The notes: generated by a model not told the origin, from the sequence alone. Shown: positions 51,279 through 59,629, numbered from the stretch's first letter. The stretch: DNA of 64,000 bases from Paenibacillus sp. HWE-109 (GCF_022163125.1 NZ_CP091881.1:6200001-6264000), one strand, 5' to 3'. Numbers and translations are program-made.

Positions 51279-52686
51279 GGTCGATCACCACCCTGCGTCT
51301 GGACTCTTTGGCAAACATTTTACCCGGATTGAGGATGTTCAAAGGGTCGAAGCCCTGTTTAATATTCTTCATGATGGCGATCCCTGCGCTTCCAACTTTC
51401 CATTCCAGGAATGGCGCTTTAACGAGCCCGACGCCGTGCTCTCCCGTAATCGTACCGCCAAGACGTATCGCTTCTTCAAAAATTTCCTCAAAAGCGGCCT
51501 CGACGCGCTCGATCTCATCATGATTTCTAGCGTCCGTAGTCGCTGTCGGGTGCAAATTGCCATCCCCGGCATGACCAAAAGTGCATATCTGCACGTCGTA
51601 CTTCTTCGCAATACGATTAATCTGCTGCACCATCTCGGCGATTTTGGAACGCGGTACAGTCGCATCTTCCAAAATTGTCGTGGGACGAAGCCGAGCCAGC
51701 GCCGTGAAAGCACTTCGCCTAGCTGTAAGCAGCTTCAGGGCTTCTTCTTGATTGCTGGCGATGCTGATTTGATCCGCATGCTCTTCCTGGCAAATTTCCG
51801 AGATTCGGGCAATATCCCGCTCCACTGTCTCGAACTCGCCATCTTGCTCAATGAGCAGAATAGCCTCCATATCGAGTGGCAGCCCCAGCTTCGCGAAGTC
51901 GTTCACCACACGAATCGTCGGATTATCCATGAATTCCAGCGTGGCAGGAATGATGCGATTCTCAATAATCGCAGATACCGTGCGTGCCGCTCCGTACATA
52001 TCTTTGAACATCGCCAGCATAGTTTTCTTATGCTTAGGGGGAGGGATGAGCTTCAAAGTTGCTTCAGTAATAACCGCAAGGGTTCCTTCCGAACCGATCA
52101 GCAGCTTGGTCAGATCATAACCCGCAACGTCTTTCATCAATTTGCCGCCCGTACGCATAATTTCCCCTGAAGCCAGCACGCACTCTAGTCCGATGACGTA
52201 ATCTTTGGTAGTCCCGTATTTCAACCCGCGCAAGCCTCCGGAACACTCGGCAATATTGCCGCCAATCGTAGAGATTGCCATGCTGCTCGGATCAGGTGGG
52301 TAAAAAAGTCCCAAACCTTCAATATGCTCAATAAATGTCTTAGTAATTATACCTGGCTGCACTGTCGCGGTTAAATTCTGCATGTCCACTTCGAGTATGG
52401 CATTCATCCGATGCATAACCATTACGATGCCGCCTTGTACAGGAACGGTGCCTCCGCATAGATTCGTCCCGGAACCTCGGCTGATCAGCGGTATTTGATG
52501 CTCGCTCATAACTTTCATAATCGCCGATACCTGGGCCGTATTTTGCGGATAAATAACCCCTTCAGGCAGCTGTTGCAGCATGGGGGTCCCATCGTAGGAA
52601 TGTGTGACAAGCGTTTCAATATCATCTTTAAAATAGGCGTCGCCTACGATACCACGAAGTTTAGCTTTCACTTGGTTTTCAAGCAT
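51271..52686 (-). CDS. glcD: Glycolate oxidase-like FAD subunit
   Basis: 471-residue flavin dehydrogenase of the FAD-linked oxidase C-terminal family, oxidising glycolate or a related 2-hydroxyacid such as D-lactate. FAD-binding landmarks: PLISRGSGTNLCGGTVPVQG, STIGGNIAECSGGLRGLKYG; C-terminal TFGHAGDGNLHP and TGEHGVGLVKAPFL. GGAGG lies eight to ten bases ahead of the ATG. Coupled to glcF, and divergent from a GntR-family regulator. Confidence 0.9.
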   Translation of the reverse strand: MLENQVKAKLRGIVGDAYFKDDIETLVTHSYDGTPMLQQLPEGVIYPQNTAQVSAIMKVMSEHQIPLISRGSGTNLCGGTVPVQGGIVMVMHRMNAILEVDMQNLTATVQPGIITKTFIEHIEGLGLFYPPDPSSMAISTIGGNIAECSGGLRGLKYGTTKDYVIGLECVLASGEIMRTGGKLMKDVAGYDLTKLLIGSEGTLAVITEATLKLIPPPKHKKTMLAMFKDMYGAARTVSAIIENRIIPATLEFMDNPTIRVVNDFAKLGLPLDMEAILLIEQDGEFETVERDIARISEICQEEHADQISIASNQEEALKLLTARRSAFTALARLRPTTILEDATVPRSKIAEMVQQINRIAKKYDVQICTFGHAGDGNLHPTATTDARNHDEIERVEAAFEEIFEEAIRLGGTITGEHGVGLVKAPFLEWKVGSAGIAIMKNIKQGFDPLNILNPGKMFAKESRRRVVIDHV

Positions 52687-52715
52687 GATACATGCCTCCC
52701 TCTCGGAGTCATCAT

Positions 52716-52728
52716 GTCATCAGATGAC
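52716..52728. promoter_or_regulatory. Palindromic candidate operator for the GntR-type regulator
   Basis: GTCATCAGATGAC is a perfect inverted repeat with one central base, 30 bp upstream of glcD and 61 bp upstream of the divergent regulator gene; size and symmetry suit a FadR-subfamily operator. Confidence 0.55.
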
Positions 52729-52789
52729 TTTTTTCTTATATTAGCGTATAATAGAATCATTGTATAGCCATTTTTCTGGAGGTTTTCCT

Positions 52790-53512
52790 ATGACATTCCC
52801 ACAGATCAAGCCGCAAAAAGGCTCTGAGATCGTGATGACCCATATAAAGCAGCAAATTCAAGCAGGTGCCTATCTACCCGGCGCCAAACTCCCAACTGTC
52901 GATCAGTTAGCGGTGAACTTTGAAGTGGGCCGCTCTACGATCCGCGAAGCGATGAGTGCTTTGAAAGCGATGGGCTGGGTCGATATTCGCCATGGCGGGG
53001 GGACGTTCGTGAGCCTGACATTGCCCAGCGAGGAAGGTGACAATTCGGGTTCGGGCAGTTTCTTTTATCAGACGGAGTCGTTTCAAGAAGTGCTGGAAGT
53101 GCGTAAATTTATCGAGGCTGGCTGTGCTTCTCTTGCTGCAGAACGGCGTACAGAGGAAGACCTGCGGCTGCTTGAGATGACCATTCAGGAGATGGAAGCG
53201 GCCATCGGGGACGAATCCCTTAGCGAGCAGGCTGACATTCGATTCCATCTCACCATTGCCAGAGCCTCCCATAACTCGTTATTCGTCAGTATGATGGAAT
53301 CTTTGACCGACCGTTTGCAGGAAAGCATGAAAGAGTCCCGCCGGCTTTGGTTTTTTGCTGAACGGGCTTCCGTCGAGCTGCTGATCCAAGAGCACAAGGA
53401 TATCTACGAAGCGATCAAACTCCAGCATGTGAAACTGGCCGAAGATCGGGTCATGCAGCATATATTGAAAGTCGACCGCGTCGTTCAAAAGTTGGACGCT
53501 GGCTCTCGTTAA
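52790..53512 (+). CDS. GntR/FadR family regulator
   Basis: 240 residues: N-terminal winged helix (MTHIKQQIQAGAYLPGAKLP; RSTIREAMSALKAMGWV) and an all-helical FCD ligand domain with the metal-site histidines (DIRFHLTIARASHN; later LIQEHKDIYEAI). GGAGG lies seven bases before ATG 52790; the ten extra upstream codons would contain it. Divergence from glcDF and the FCD domain, which binds small carboxylates, suggest control of glycolate or lactate oxidation. Confidence 0.9.
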   Translation: MTFPQIKPQKGSEIVMTHIKQQIQAGAYLPGAKLPTVDQLAVNFEVGRSTIREAMSALKAMGWVDIRHGGGTFVSLTLPSEEGDNSGSGSFFYQTESFQEVLEVRKFIEAGCASLAAERRTEEDLRLLEMTIQEMEAAIGDESLSEQADIRFHLTIARASHNSLFVSMMESLTDRLQESMKESRRLWFFAERASVELLIQEHKDIYEAIKLQHVKLAEDRVMQHILKVDRVVQKLDAGSR

Positions 53513-53524
53513 TGGCGATAACCT

Positions 53525-53805
53525 GCGGTTGCTTAACAACCTTAAACACTTTGCTCTCGCTGTTTAGCAACCTTAATGCCTTCTCTCGCTGCTGAGCTCG
53601 CTCTTTTCCTGCTTTAAGGCTGTAAAACAGCCTTAAAAACCCAACTTTGCCTCCAGCCGCTGCTGTAACGCTGTTTAACAACCTTAAACACCCTCTCTCG
53701 CTGCTGAGCTCGCTCATTTCCTGCTTTAAGGCTGTAAAACAGCCTTAAAAACCTAACTTTGCCTCCAGCCGCTGACTTAACGCTGTTTAACAACCTTAAT
53801 GCACC
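53525..53805. repeat. 112-bp tandem array, about 2.5 copies
   Basis: GCTGAGCTCGCTC recurs at 53591 and 53703, a 112-bp period. Each full unit contains the palindrome TTAAGGCTGTAAAACAGCCT (then TAA), and the sub-motif TTTAACAACCTTAA recurs at both ends. Confidence 0.88.
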
Positions 53806-53825
53806 TTTTCTCGCTACTCATTGGT

Positions 53826-54235
53826 GGGGGGAATGCTAGTTGAAGGAATGAGAGCCTTTGAAAGTTGCTATATGCGCGGAATGCGGGTGTTTGCGGGGAT
53901 AAGCTATCTGCGGGGAAGCGGGTGTTTGCGGGGAATAAGAGCCTCTGGAGGCTCTTATCCGTGGTTTGGACGCGGAAAAACTAGCTACTTGAAGGAATAG
54001 GGGTCTTTGGAGGCTGCTATATGCGCGGAATGCGGGTGTTTGCGGGGAATATGAGCCTCTGGAGGCTCTAATCCGTGGTTTGGACGCGGAAAAACTAGCT
54101 ACTTGAAGGAATAGGGGTCTTTGGAGGCTGCTATATGCGCGGAATGCGGGTGTTTGCGGGGAATAAGAGCCTCTGGAGGCTCTTATCTGTGGTTTTGGCG
54201 CGGAAAAACTAGCTACCTTGAAGGAGGAGTCCTTA
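53826..54235. repeat. 114-bp tandem array, about 3.5 copies
   Basis: GCGGGTGTTTGCGGGG occurs at 53918, 54032 and 54146 (period 114), with a partial copy at 53883. Each unit carries the inverted repeat AGAGCCTCTGGAGGCTCT and the segment GCGGAAAAACTAGCTAC. Confidence 0.9.
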
Positions 54236-54391
54236 GCGGCTCCTTTCAGTGGCCGAGACGCTCCAAAACATCAACTTAATTCGCACAGGTCATCGTTTTT
54301 TCACATGATATATGATAAAATGGTTTTATAAGTTAAACCTAGTTTTTTATACAAAACCAATCCAAATATCCCGACACCAGGAGGCCCTTTT

Positions 54392-55141
54392 TTGGACGAT
54401 AAATACCGAGTTCCGGCTATTGAGCGTGCCCATCTGATTCTCAAGGAAATTTCGCTGCATCCGGGCAAGCTGAAACTCATCGATTTGTCACGAACGCTAG
54501 TAATTAACAAAAGTTCGATGTACTCCTTATTGTTAACGCTGGAGAACCTCGGCTGGATCGAGAAGGAAACCGGCGAAACGTACCGTTTGGGTCGCGAGCT
54601 GTCTCGTTTCGGTCATGCGGCTGTGCAGCAGCGCAATTTGAACGAAGCTTTCCACAAAGAGGCCGCGCTTGCCAAGCAAAGACTAGGCGAATCTTTTCAA
54701 CTTGCGAAGCTCGATGGCAGCGAGGTTCTTTATATCGCCAAAGAGGAAGCGCTTACACCTGTTCGTCTCGCTTCCGAGCCCGGCATGCGATTGCCCGCGC
54801 ATGCGACAGCGCTAGGCAAGGTCATGCTCGCTGACCTCAGCGAAGATGACTTTAATGCGCTGTATTCACCCAGCAACGAGCCCTTCGCTCATCTGACGGT
54901 GAATTCCATCACGACTGCACACGCATTGAAGATTAGCTTGCAAGACATCCGTGAACAAGGCTATGCCTTGGATTTCGAAGAAGCCGTCATCGGCTTCAAT
55001 TGTGCAGCAGCACCAATTCGCAATGCCCAAGGGCAAGTGATCGCCGCTGTCAGCTGCTCCATGATGCTGCCGCAATGGGAACAGAAGAAACAGATCTGTA
55101 TCGAAGAAGTTTGTCAGTTAGCTCACCAATTATCCGATTAA
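54392..55141 (+). CDS. IclR family transcriptional regulator
   Basis: 249 residues: winged helix (RAHLILKEISLHPGKLKLID; VINKSSMYSLLLTLENLGWI) and a C-terminal effector domain (LPAHATALGKVMLADL; EQGYALDFEEAVIGFNCAAAPI). Start is TTG 54392, with AGGAGG seven bases upstream. It precedes the SDR gene by 14 bp, so it is autoregulated or co-transcribed with the genes it controls. IclR proteins often govern sugar-acid catabolism. Confidence 0.92.
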   Translation: MDDKYRVPAIERAHLILKEISLHPGKLKLIDLSRTLVINKSSMYSLLLTLENLGWIEKETGETYRLGRELSRFGHAAVQQRNLNEAFHKEAALAKQRLGESFQLAKLDGSEVLYIAKEEALTPVRLASEPGMRLPAHATALGKVMLADLSEDDFNALYSPSNEPFAHLTVNSITTAHALKISLQDIREQGYALDFEEAVIGFNCAAAPIRNAQGQVIAAVSCSMMLPQWEQKKQICIEEVCQLAHQLSD

Positions 55142-55155
55142 TAAGGAGAATTCAG

Positions 55156-55929
55156 ATGCGATTACAAGACAAGGTCATTCTTATCACAGGTTCAGGCTCC
55201 GGCATTGGCAGAAGCTCAGCGCTCCTATTCGGGCGAGAAGGCGCCCACGTTATTGTGAACGATCTCGATGAGACTAAAGGTCGAGAAACCGTTCATGAGA
55301 TCACCCAAGCAGGCGGCACGGCCCGCTTCATTCAGGCCGATGTGACGCACGCAGATTCCGTCAAACAGATGGTAGATGACATCATACAGGCTGATGGCCG
55401 TATTGATGTTCTGTTCAACAATGCTGGCATCAGCGGTGTTGGCGCTCTTCATGAGCTGGAACCTGATTTCTGGGATCGCATCATGAGCATTAATGTCAAA
55501 GGCGTATTCTTGCCATCCAAATACGTTGTGCCTCATATGATCGAGCGCCAATCCGGTTCAATCATAAATATGTCCTCCTGCATCGCAGAAATTGGTCTCG
55601 CCCGAAGAGCGGCTTATGCGGCAACGAAAGGCGCGGTGCTCGCATTGACCAAATCCATGCAGGTCGACTACGCCGCGTATGGCATACGGGTGAATGCGCT
55701 GCTGCCGGGAACCATTTTGACCCCTTTCGTCGAGAATTATCTCCGTACCTCTTACGATGATCCAGAAGCGGCTATCGCCTCGTTGAAAACCAGACAACTC
55801 AGCAATGAGTTGGGCCGACCGGAGGATGTCGCGCAAGCGGCCCTGTTCCTTGCTTCTGACGAATCCAAATTTATGATGGGTTCACCATTGTATATCGACG
55901 GTGGCGCTACCTTCGGCAAAAACGCTTAA
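55156..55929 (+). CDS. Short-chain dehydrogenase/reductase
   Basis: 257 residues, classical SDR: cofactor loop TGSGSGIGRSSA (about 13-24), NNAGISG (about 88), catalytic Ser in MSSC, Tyr/Lys in YAATKGAVL, and a C-terminal DGGATFGKNA. An Asp at the end of strand 2 (NDLDE) favours NAD over NADP. AAGGAG lies seven bases before ATG 55156; upstream frame belongs to IclR in another register. With the following hydrolase it fits oxidation of a 2-keto-3-deoxy sugar acid. Confidence 0.9.
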   Translation: MRLQDKVILITGSGSGIGRSSALLFGREGAHVIVNDLDETKGRETVHEITQAGGTARFIQADVTHADSVKQMVDDIIQADGRIDVLFNNAGISGVGALHELEPDFWDRIMSINVKGVFLPSKYVVPHMIERQSGSIINMSSCIAEIGLARRAAYAATKGAVLALTKSMQVDYAAYGIRVNALLPGTILTPFVENYLRTSYDDPEAAIASLKTRQLSNELGRPEDVAQAALFLASDESKFMMGSPLYIDGGATFGKNA

Positions 55930-55935
55930 CGGCTG

Positions 55936-56011
55936 ATCCGCTCTTCTGCACTTGCCTTATCACTAATCCGCTCTTCTGCACTTGCCTTATCACTGGTCCG
56001 CTCTTCTACTC
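55936..56011 (+). repeat. 30-bp triplicate ahead of the hydrolase gene
   Basis: ATCCGCTCTTCTGCACTTGC followed by CTTATCACT starts at 55936, 55966 and (as GTCCG, truncated) 55996. It occupies almost the whole gap between the SDR and hydrolase genes. Confidence 0.88.
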
Positions 56012-56041
56012 ATACATATCTCATTCTAGGAGGATTTAACT

Positions 56042-56941
56042 ATGAAGCTGCTTACTTTCCGCGCACAAAATGAACTCAAACTGGGTGTTCACACGGACTC
56101 CGGCGTACTGGATATCGAACAAGCGGTTCAACAACTTTCGCCCGATTTCAATGTTCCTCTCACTGTTCACGAAGCTATCCTAGGCGGTACAACCGCTAAT
56201 GAGGCCTTACAGCAACTCGTAAATTTAGCGCTCAAAAGTGAAGCTAGCGCATCCTTGCTGCGCAGTGAAGACTCACTCGACTACGGCCCCTGCGTCACGA
56301 ATCCGAGCAAAATCATTTGTGTCGGGCTGAACTACCGCAAGCATGCCGAAGAAACGAATGCGCCGATTCCGCAAACGCCAATCCTTTTCAACAAATTCAG
56401 CAACACGCTCACAGGGCATGGCCATGACATCGCGCTTCCTCGCGTAACCAAAGAAGTCGATTATGAAGCGGAACTCGTTATCGTTATTGGTAAACAGGCT
56501 AAGTATGTCGCCAAAGAACAAGCTTACGAGCACGTGTACGGCTACTGTTGTGTCAATGATCTCTCAGCGCGCGACTTGCAAATGCGAACTTCGCAGTGGC
56601 TGCTCGGCAAATCCTGCGATGACTTCAGTCCGCTTGGACCTTATCTGGTCACCGCTGACGAAGTTGGCAATCCCAATGATCTCACGATCAGCACTACCGT
56701 GAATGGCAAAGTACGCCAAAACTCGCATACGTCCGATATGATTTTTCATTGTGACGAAATTGTTAGCTATATTTCACAGCATATGACGTTGAATCCTGGC
56801 GATATCATATTGACGGGGACTCCGGAAGGCGTCGTTCTCGGGGATCCTGTTGACCAGCGCGTTTACCTGCAAGACGGGGATGTTGTGACCATATCCATCG
56901 AGAAGTTGGGAAGTTTGACCAACCGTTTAATCAGCGAATAA
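56042..56941 (+). CDS. Fumarylacetoacetate hydrolase family protein
   Basis: 299 residues. The C-terminal FAH domain (about 85-299) has CVGLNYRKHAEETN, PILFNKFSNTLTGHG, the metal ligands in VDYEAELVIVIGK (E-x-E), and DILTGTPEGV-like GDIILTGTPEGVVLG. The N-terminal lobe is typical of sugar-acid pathway members such as 2,4-diketo-3-deoxy-fuconate hydrolase, which yields pyruvate and lactate. TAGGAGG lies seven bases before ATG. With the SDR it may form the end of a non-phosphorylative sugar-acid route; missing earlier steps must lie elsewhere. Confidence 0.9.
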   Translation: MKLLTFRAQNELKLGVHTDSGVLDIEQAVQQLSPDFNVPLTVHEAILGGTTANEALQQLVNLALKSEASASLLRSEDSLDYGPCVTNPSKIICVGLNYRKHAEETNAPIPQTPILFNKFSNTLTGHGHDIALPRVTKEVDYEAELVIVIGKQAKYVAKEQAYEHVYGYCCVNDLSARDLQMRTSQWLLGKSCDDFSPLGPYLVTADEVGNPNDLTISTTVNGKVRQNSHTSDMIFHCDEIVSYISQHMTLNPGDIILTGTPEGVVLGDPVDQRVYLQDGDVVTISIEKLGSLTNRLISE

Positions 56942-56950
56942 AATAAGCAA

Positions 56951-57017
56951 AAACCCCCAAATGAAAGCCTGAGGAAGAGGCACATCCTCATCCAGCGGCT
57001 CTGCATTGCGGGGGTTT
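56951..57017. terminator. Bidirectional terminator
   Basis: AAACCCCCAAATG pairs with CATTGCGGGGGTTT, enclosing a smaller GAGGA/TCCTC hairpin. It closes both the FAH gene and the convergent unknown gene. Confidence 0.82.
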
Positions 57018-57023
57018 CTTCTT

Positions 57024-57482
57024 TCAAAACAATTCAGCACTTCGTTCCAGTAAGCGACAGAAGGAGCGGTTGTGACCGATGTAAAAGGATGATAAATCAT
57101 ACCGATTTCGCTCGGGCTCAAAGGTTACCAGCAAGCGATGCTTCATCTTTTTGATGGCTGTATGAATAAAGGTCTCAGCTTCTTTGGAAGCAATTAAGGT
57201 CAAGTAAGCATACAAGGAATGATCTTCTGGTTCATCCAGCAAACTCACTCCGGCACAGGAGAATTCGGTCTGTACATGCTTGTCGCGCAGCAAAATTAAT
57301 GTTCTATGCAGCTCTGCATCCACATCCACTTGCTCCAAGAGGAGTGTTTTCTTGGGATGTTTGCGAGGTTTGTGGCGATCTGACCACTGCATAAGCTCCT
57401 GTTCCCGGCGATCCCATTGCCCCTTAGAATGGCGGGTTATCACGAATTCACGTTGTTCATCTTCTTGGTTCACAGGCAACAT
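57024..57482 (-). CDS. Conserved-looking protein of unknown function
   Basis: 152 residues, soluble, basic and charged N-terminus (RHSKGQWDRREQELMQWSDR) followed by a compact alpha/beta part (TEFSCAGVSLLDEPEDHSLY; SFYIGHNRSFCRLLE). I do not recognise a family. The FSCAGV.L segment looks like a conserved loop with a reactive Cys. GGGGGGAC lies about seven bases before ATG 57482. Monocistronic, sharing the terminator at 56951-57017. Confidence 0.7.
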   Translation of the reverse strand: MLPVNQEDEQREFVITRHSKGQWDRREQELMQWSDRHKPRKHPKKTLLLEQVDVDAELHRTLILLRDKHVQTEFSCAGVSLLDEPEDHSLYAYLTLIASKEAETFIHTAIKKMKHRLLVTFEPERNRYDLSSFYIGHNRSFCRLLERSAELF

Positions 57483-57565
57483 GAACTTGTCCCCCCCATT
57501 TGCGTATGTATGAACCTAAATTTACTACGATTCCCTAGCATACAGCAAGGTGTCAGCAACTTTAA

Positions 57566-57858
57566 GAAAGGCTTAGCCTGCGGCTAGGTCTTCGAGTCCA
57601 TGCACCTTAGCAAGCCTCCTTACGAACTCAATACCCTTTATTCAGCCATATTCGCTCATTCTTAAAATCTAATGAATGCCAGATGCGCTATTTCAAACAA
57701 TGGATAACCATCCGGGCAATTAAGTACCGGGTAACGTTAATCCAGTTCATTACATTTTTAAAGTAGCCATTTTCTCGTCGATAAGCATCCTACAGTTCAT
57801 TAGATACCACTCAAGACCGAAACCCTCCTAAGCAAAGAGGCCTTCGGTGGAAGTCAAT
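57566..57858 (+). repeat. Dispersed repeat family B, copy B3
   Basis: Arms: GAACTCAATACCCTTTATTC (57624), CTAATGAATGCCAGATGCGC (57669-57692), inverted GTTAATCCAGTTCATTAC (to 57753) and GCATCCTACAGTTCATTAG (to 57803). It is closely similar to B1 over its full length. Confidence 0.88.
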
Positions 57859-57862
57859 TATT

Positions 57863-58165
57863 CTAAGAAAAACGGCTTCGCCGCCCTGTTAGATCAGTCT
57901 CTTCTTGGCGACAAAACCTAGTAAGGGAACTAGAGGACGCTAATTAGGCAAAAAGTAGGGAGGCGAGGGGTATAGCGGAACTACAGGGTCTTATTTCTAC
58001 AAAAAGCGTACCAATTCCCATGAAATATCAAAATAGCGTCCTGTAGTTCCCTCAACCTCCCGATACTGACACTTTTGGCTAGAATAGCGCACCGTAGTTC
58101 CCTTACGTCTACGCGAGGCAACTGGAGCAACTCTGCATTCACTCCAGAACATTAGATTTATTCGT
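57863..58165 (+). repeat. Dispersed repeat family A, copy A4
   Basis: Direct arms at 57925-57944 and 57976-57995; inverted arms at 58032-58051 and 58083-58102. Leader AAGAAAAACGGCTTCGCCGC is shared with A1. Confidence 0.9.
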
Positions 58166-58244
58166 ACAAATAAGCACCATCAGCTGCCTTATTTGCTGCC
58201 CTGCCGCATCTTATCAAGAACGACGGGCACATCGCCTCCCATGA

Positions 58245-58394
58245 TTAACGTGTCTCACGGTGCAGCGTATGACGCTTCAAACGGGGACAATACTTGCGCA
58301 GTTCCAACCTTGCAGGTTGGTTTCTTTTATTCTTGGTTGTTGTGTAATTCCGATCGCCGGTTTCTGTACACGCCAAGGTCACGACAACTCTCAT
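58245..58394 (-). CDS. rpmG: Ribosomal protein L33, partly cysteine-depleted paralogue
   Basis: 49 residues, starting MRVVVTLACTETGDRNYTTT and ending HTLHRETR, with the L33 core KNKR...RLELRKYCPRLK. Zinc-binding L33 has two CxxC pairs; here they read C-T-E-T and C-P-R-L, so two of the four ligands are lost and zinc binding is unlikely. Such C-minus paralogues replace the zinc form during zinc starvation. GGAGG lies nine bases before the ATG. It starts 23 bp after the CobW-like gene's stop and shares its Zur box. I translated each codon by hand. Confidence 0.93.
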   Translation of the reverse strand: MRVVVTLACTETGDRNYTTTKNKRNQPARLELRKYCPRLKRHTLHRETR

Positions 58395-58417
58395 GGCATT
58401 TCACCTCCTCGGGGTTA

Positions 58418-59629
58418 TTAACCTGCTTCTACTTCCATGATCGCGTTAGGCAGCAAGTCCTCGTACTGCGCCCAGTCTTCCAGCATTTCCGCCTCGCTCA
58501 ATAAACAAGCATCCAAAGATTCGGTAATTTCAGCCCGGTCCATATCCATCCCGATAAAAACAACTTTGTTGATGCGGTCTCCGTGATGCTTATCCCAGTG
58601 CGTAAGCTGGTCAGCGTCCTCCATGAGAATCGCTTTCTTCTCTTCTTCCGGAAGTGCTGCGACCCAGTACCCGGTCGGACCGAAGCGAACAGAGGGGCCT
58701 GCTTGACTAATGCTTTGGGCAAAATCATTGCGTGTTGACAGCCACATGATGCCTTTGGCTCTGACGATTTCAGCTGGCCAGTCTCTCATCCAACGCATTA
58801 AGCGCTCAGGATGAAACGGCTTAGCCCGTTCGTAGGCAAAGGAAGCAATGCCGTACTCCTCCGTTTCCGGCGTGTGCGACTCTTTGGCCATTTCCTTCAT
58901 CCAGCCGGCTGAGGTACTCGCCTCATCGAAGTTGAACAGATGCGTATTCAGAATGTCCGCGGGAGCAACCGCCCCATGCTCAGCGCGAACGAATCTGGCT
59001 CTAGGCTGCAGTGTACGAAGCACGCCTTCCAATTCTTCCAAGTCCGCTTCGCTAACCCGGTCACATTTATTTAGAATCAGCACATCACAGAATTCGATTT
59101 GGTCAATGAGAAGGTCTACGACATCACGGGTGTCGTTCTCATCTACCGCTTGGCTGCGATCCAGAAGCGTCTCTCCAGAAGCATAATCGTGCCAGAAGCG
59201 ATAAGCGTCAACGACCGTTACCATGCAGTCTAGACGGCAAAATTGCGTTAAATCTACGCCTTGTTCCTCATCAATGTAAGTAAAAGTCTGCGCTACCGGC
59301 AGTGGCTCACCTACGCCTGTCGATTCAATAAGGATGTAATCAAACCTATTTTCTTTGGCCAGCTTCTCCACTTCCTTGAGCAAATCGTCCCGCAGCGTGC
59401 AGCAGATACAGCCGTTCGACATCTCCACTAGCGTCTCGCTCGTCCGCGAAATGCCGCCACCGTCACGGATCAGATCCGCATCGATATTAACCTCACTCAG
59501 ATCGTTCACGATAACCGCAACACGCAAGCCTTCACGATTATGTAAAATATGATTCAGTACGGTCGTTTTCCCTGCCCCAAGGTATCCGCTCAAAACAGTA
59601 ACTGGAATTTTCTTATCGGTTGACTTCAT
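58418..59629 (-). CDS. CobW/COG0523 GTPase, YciC/ZagA-like zinc metallochaperone
   Basis: 403 residues. GTPase motifs: VLSGYLGAGKTTVLNHIL (Walker A), the metal site NGCICCTLRDDL (CxCC), IESTGVGEP (Walker B region) and NKCD (base specificity). The C-terminal CobW_C domain follows from about 290. The family delivers zinc to client enzymes under deficiency; context (Zur box, ZnuABC, C-minus L33) supports the YciC/ZagA branch. GGAG lies twelve bases before ATG. Separate from znuA by a Zur-box-containing gap of 40 bp. Confidence 0.92.
   Translation of the reverse strand: MKSTDKKIPVTVLSGYLGAGKTTVLNHILHNREGLRVAVIVNDLSEVNIDADLIRDGGGISRTSETLVEMSNGCICCTLRDDLLKEVEKLAKENRFDYILIESTGVGEPLPVAQTFTYIDEEQGVDLTQFCRLDCMVTVVDAYRFWHDYASGETLLDRSQAVDENDTRDVVDLLIDQIEFCDVLILNKCDRVSEADLEELEGVLRTLQPRARFVRAEHGAVAPADILNTHLFNFDEASTSAGWMKEMAKESHTPETEEYGIASFAYERAKPFHPERLMRWMRDWPAEIVRAKGIMWLSTRNDFAQSISQAGPSVRFGPTGYWVAALPEEEKKAILMEDADQLTHWDKHHGDRINKVVFIGMDMDRAEITESLDACLLSEAEMLEDWAQYEDLLPNAIMEVEAG

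Larger units (their letters stand above)
53513..54391. other. 879-bp gene-free region with two tandem arrays
   Basis: No gene is supported. It holds a 112-bp array (about 53525-53805), a 114-bp array (about 53826-54235) and the promoter region of the IclR gene. Open frames here mirror the repeats. Confidence 0.8.
57483..58244. other. 762-bp gene-free region with repeats B3 and A4
   Basis: No credible gene. Repeat B3 (57566-57858) is followed directly by A4 (57863-58165), the reverse of the A-then-B order at 2.7-3.3 kb. Confidence 0.75.

Noticed and set aside
53451..53717. 88-codon minus-strand frame in the 112-bp array
   Set aside because: Its sequence repeats with the DNA repeat and crosses into the end of the GntR-type gene; no ribosome binding site.
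53826..54235. CRISPR array
   Set aside because: Period 114 bp with no short conserved repeat alternating with unique spacers; whole units are repeated and no cas genes are near.
58193..58244. 17-codon frame after rpmG (MGGDVPVVLDKMRQGSK)
   Set aside because: A GGGAGG site lies within it and a 13-codon GTG variant is possible, but it matches no ribosomal or other small protein I know; too little evidence.
58193..58504. 103-codon plus-strand frame over rpmG and the end of the CobW-like gene
   Set aside because: Antisense shadow of the 49-codon L33 gene, which has a clear product and ribosome binding site.
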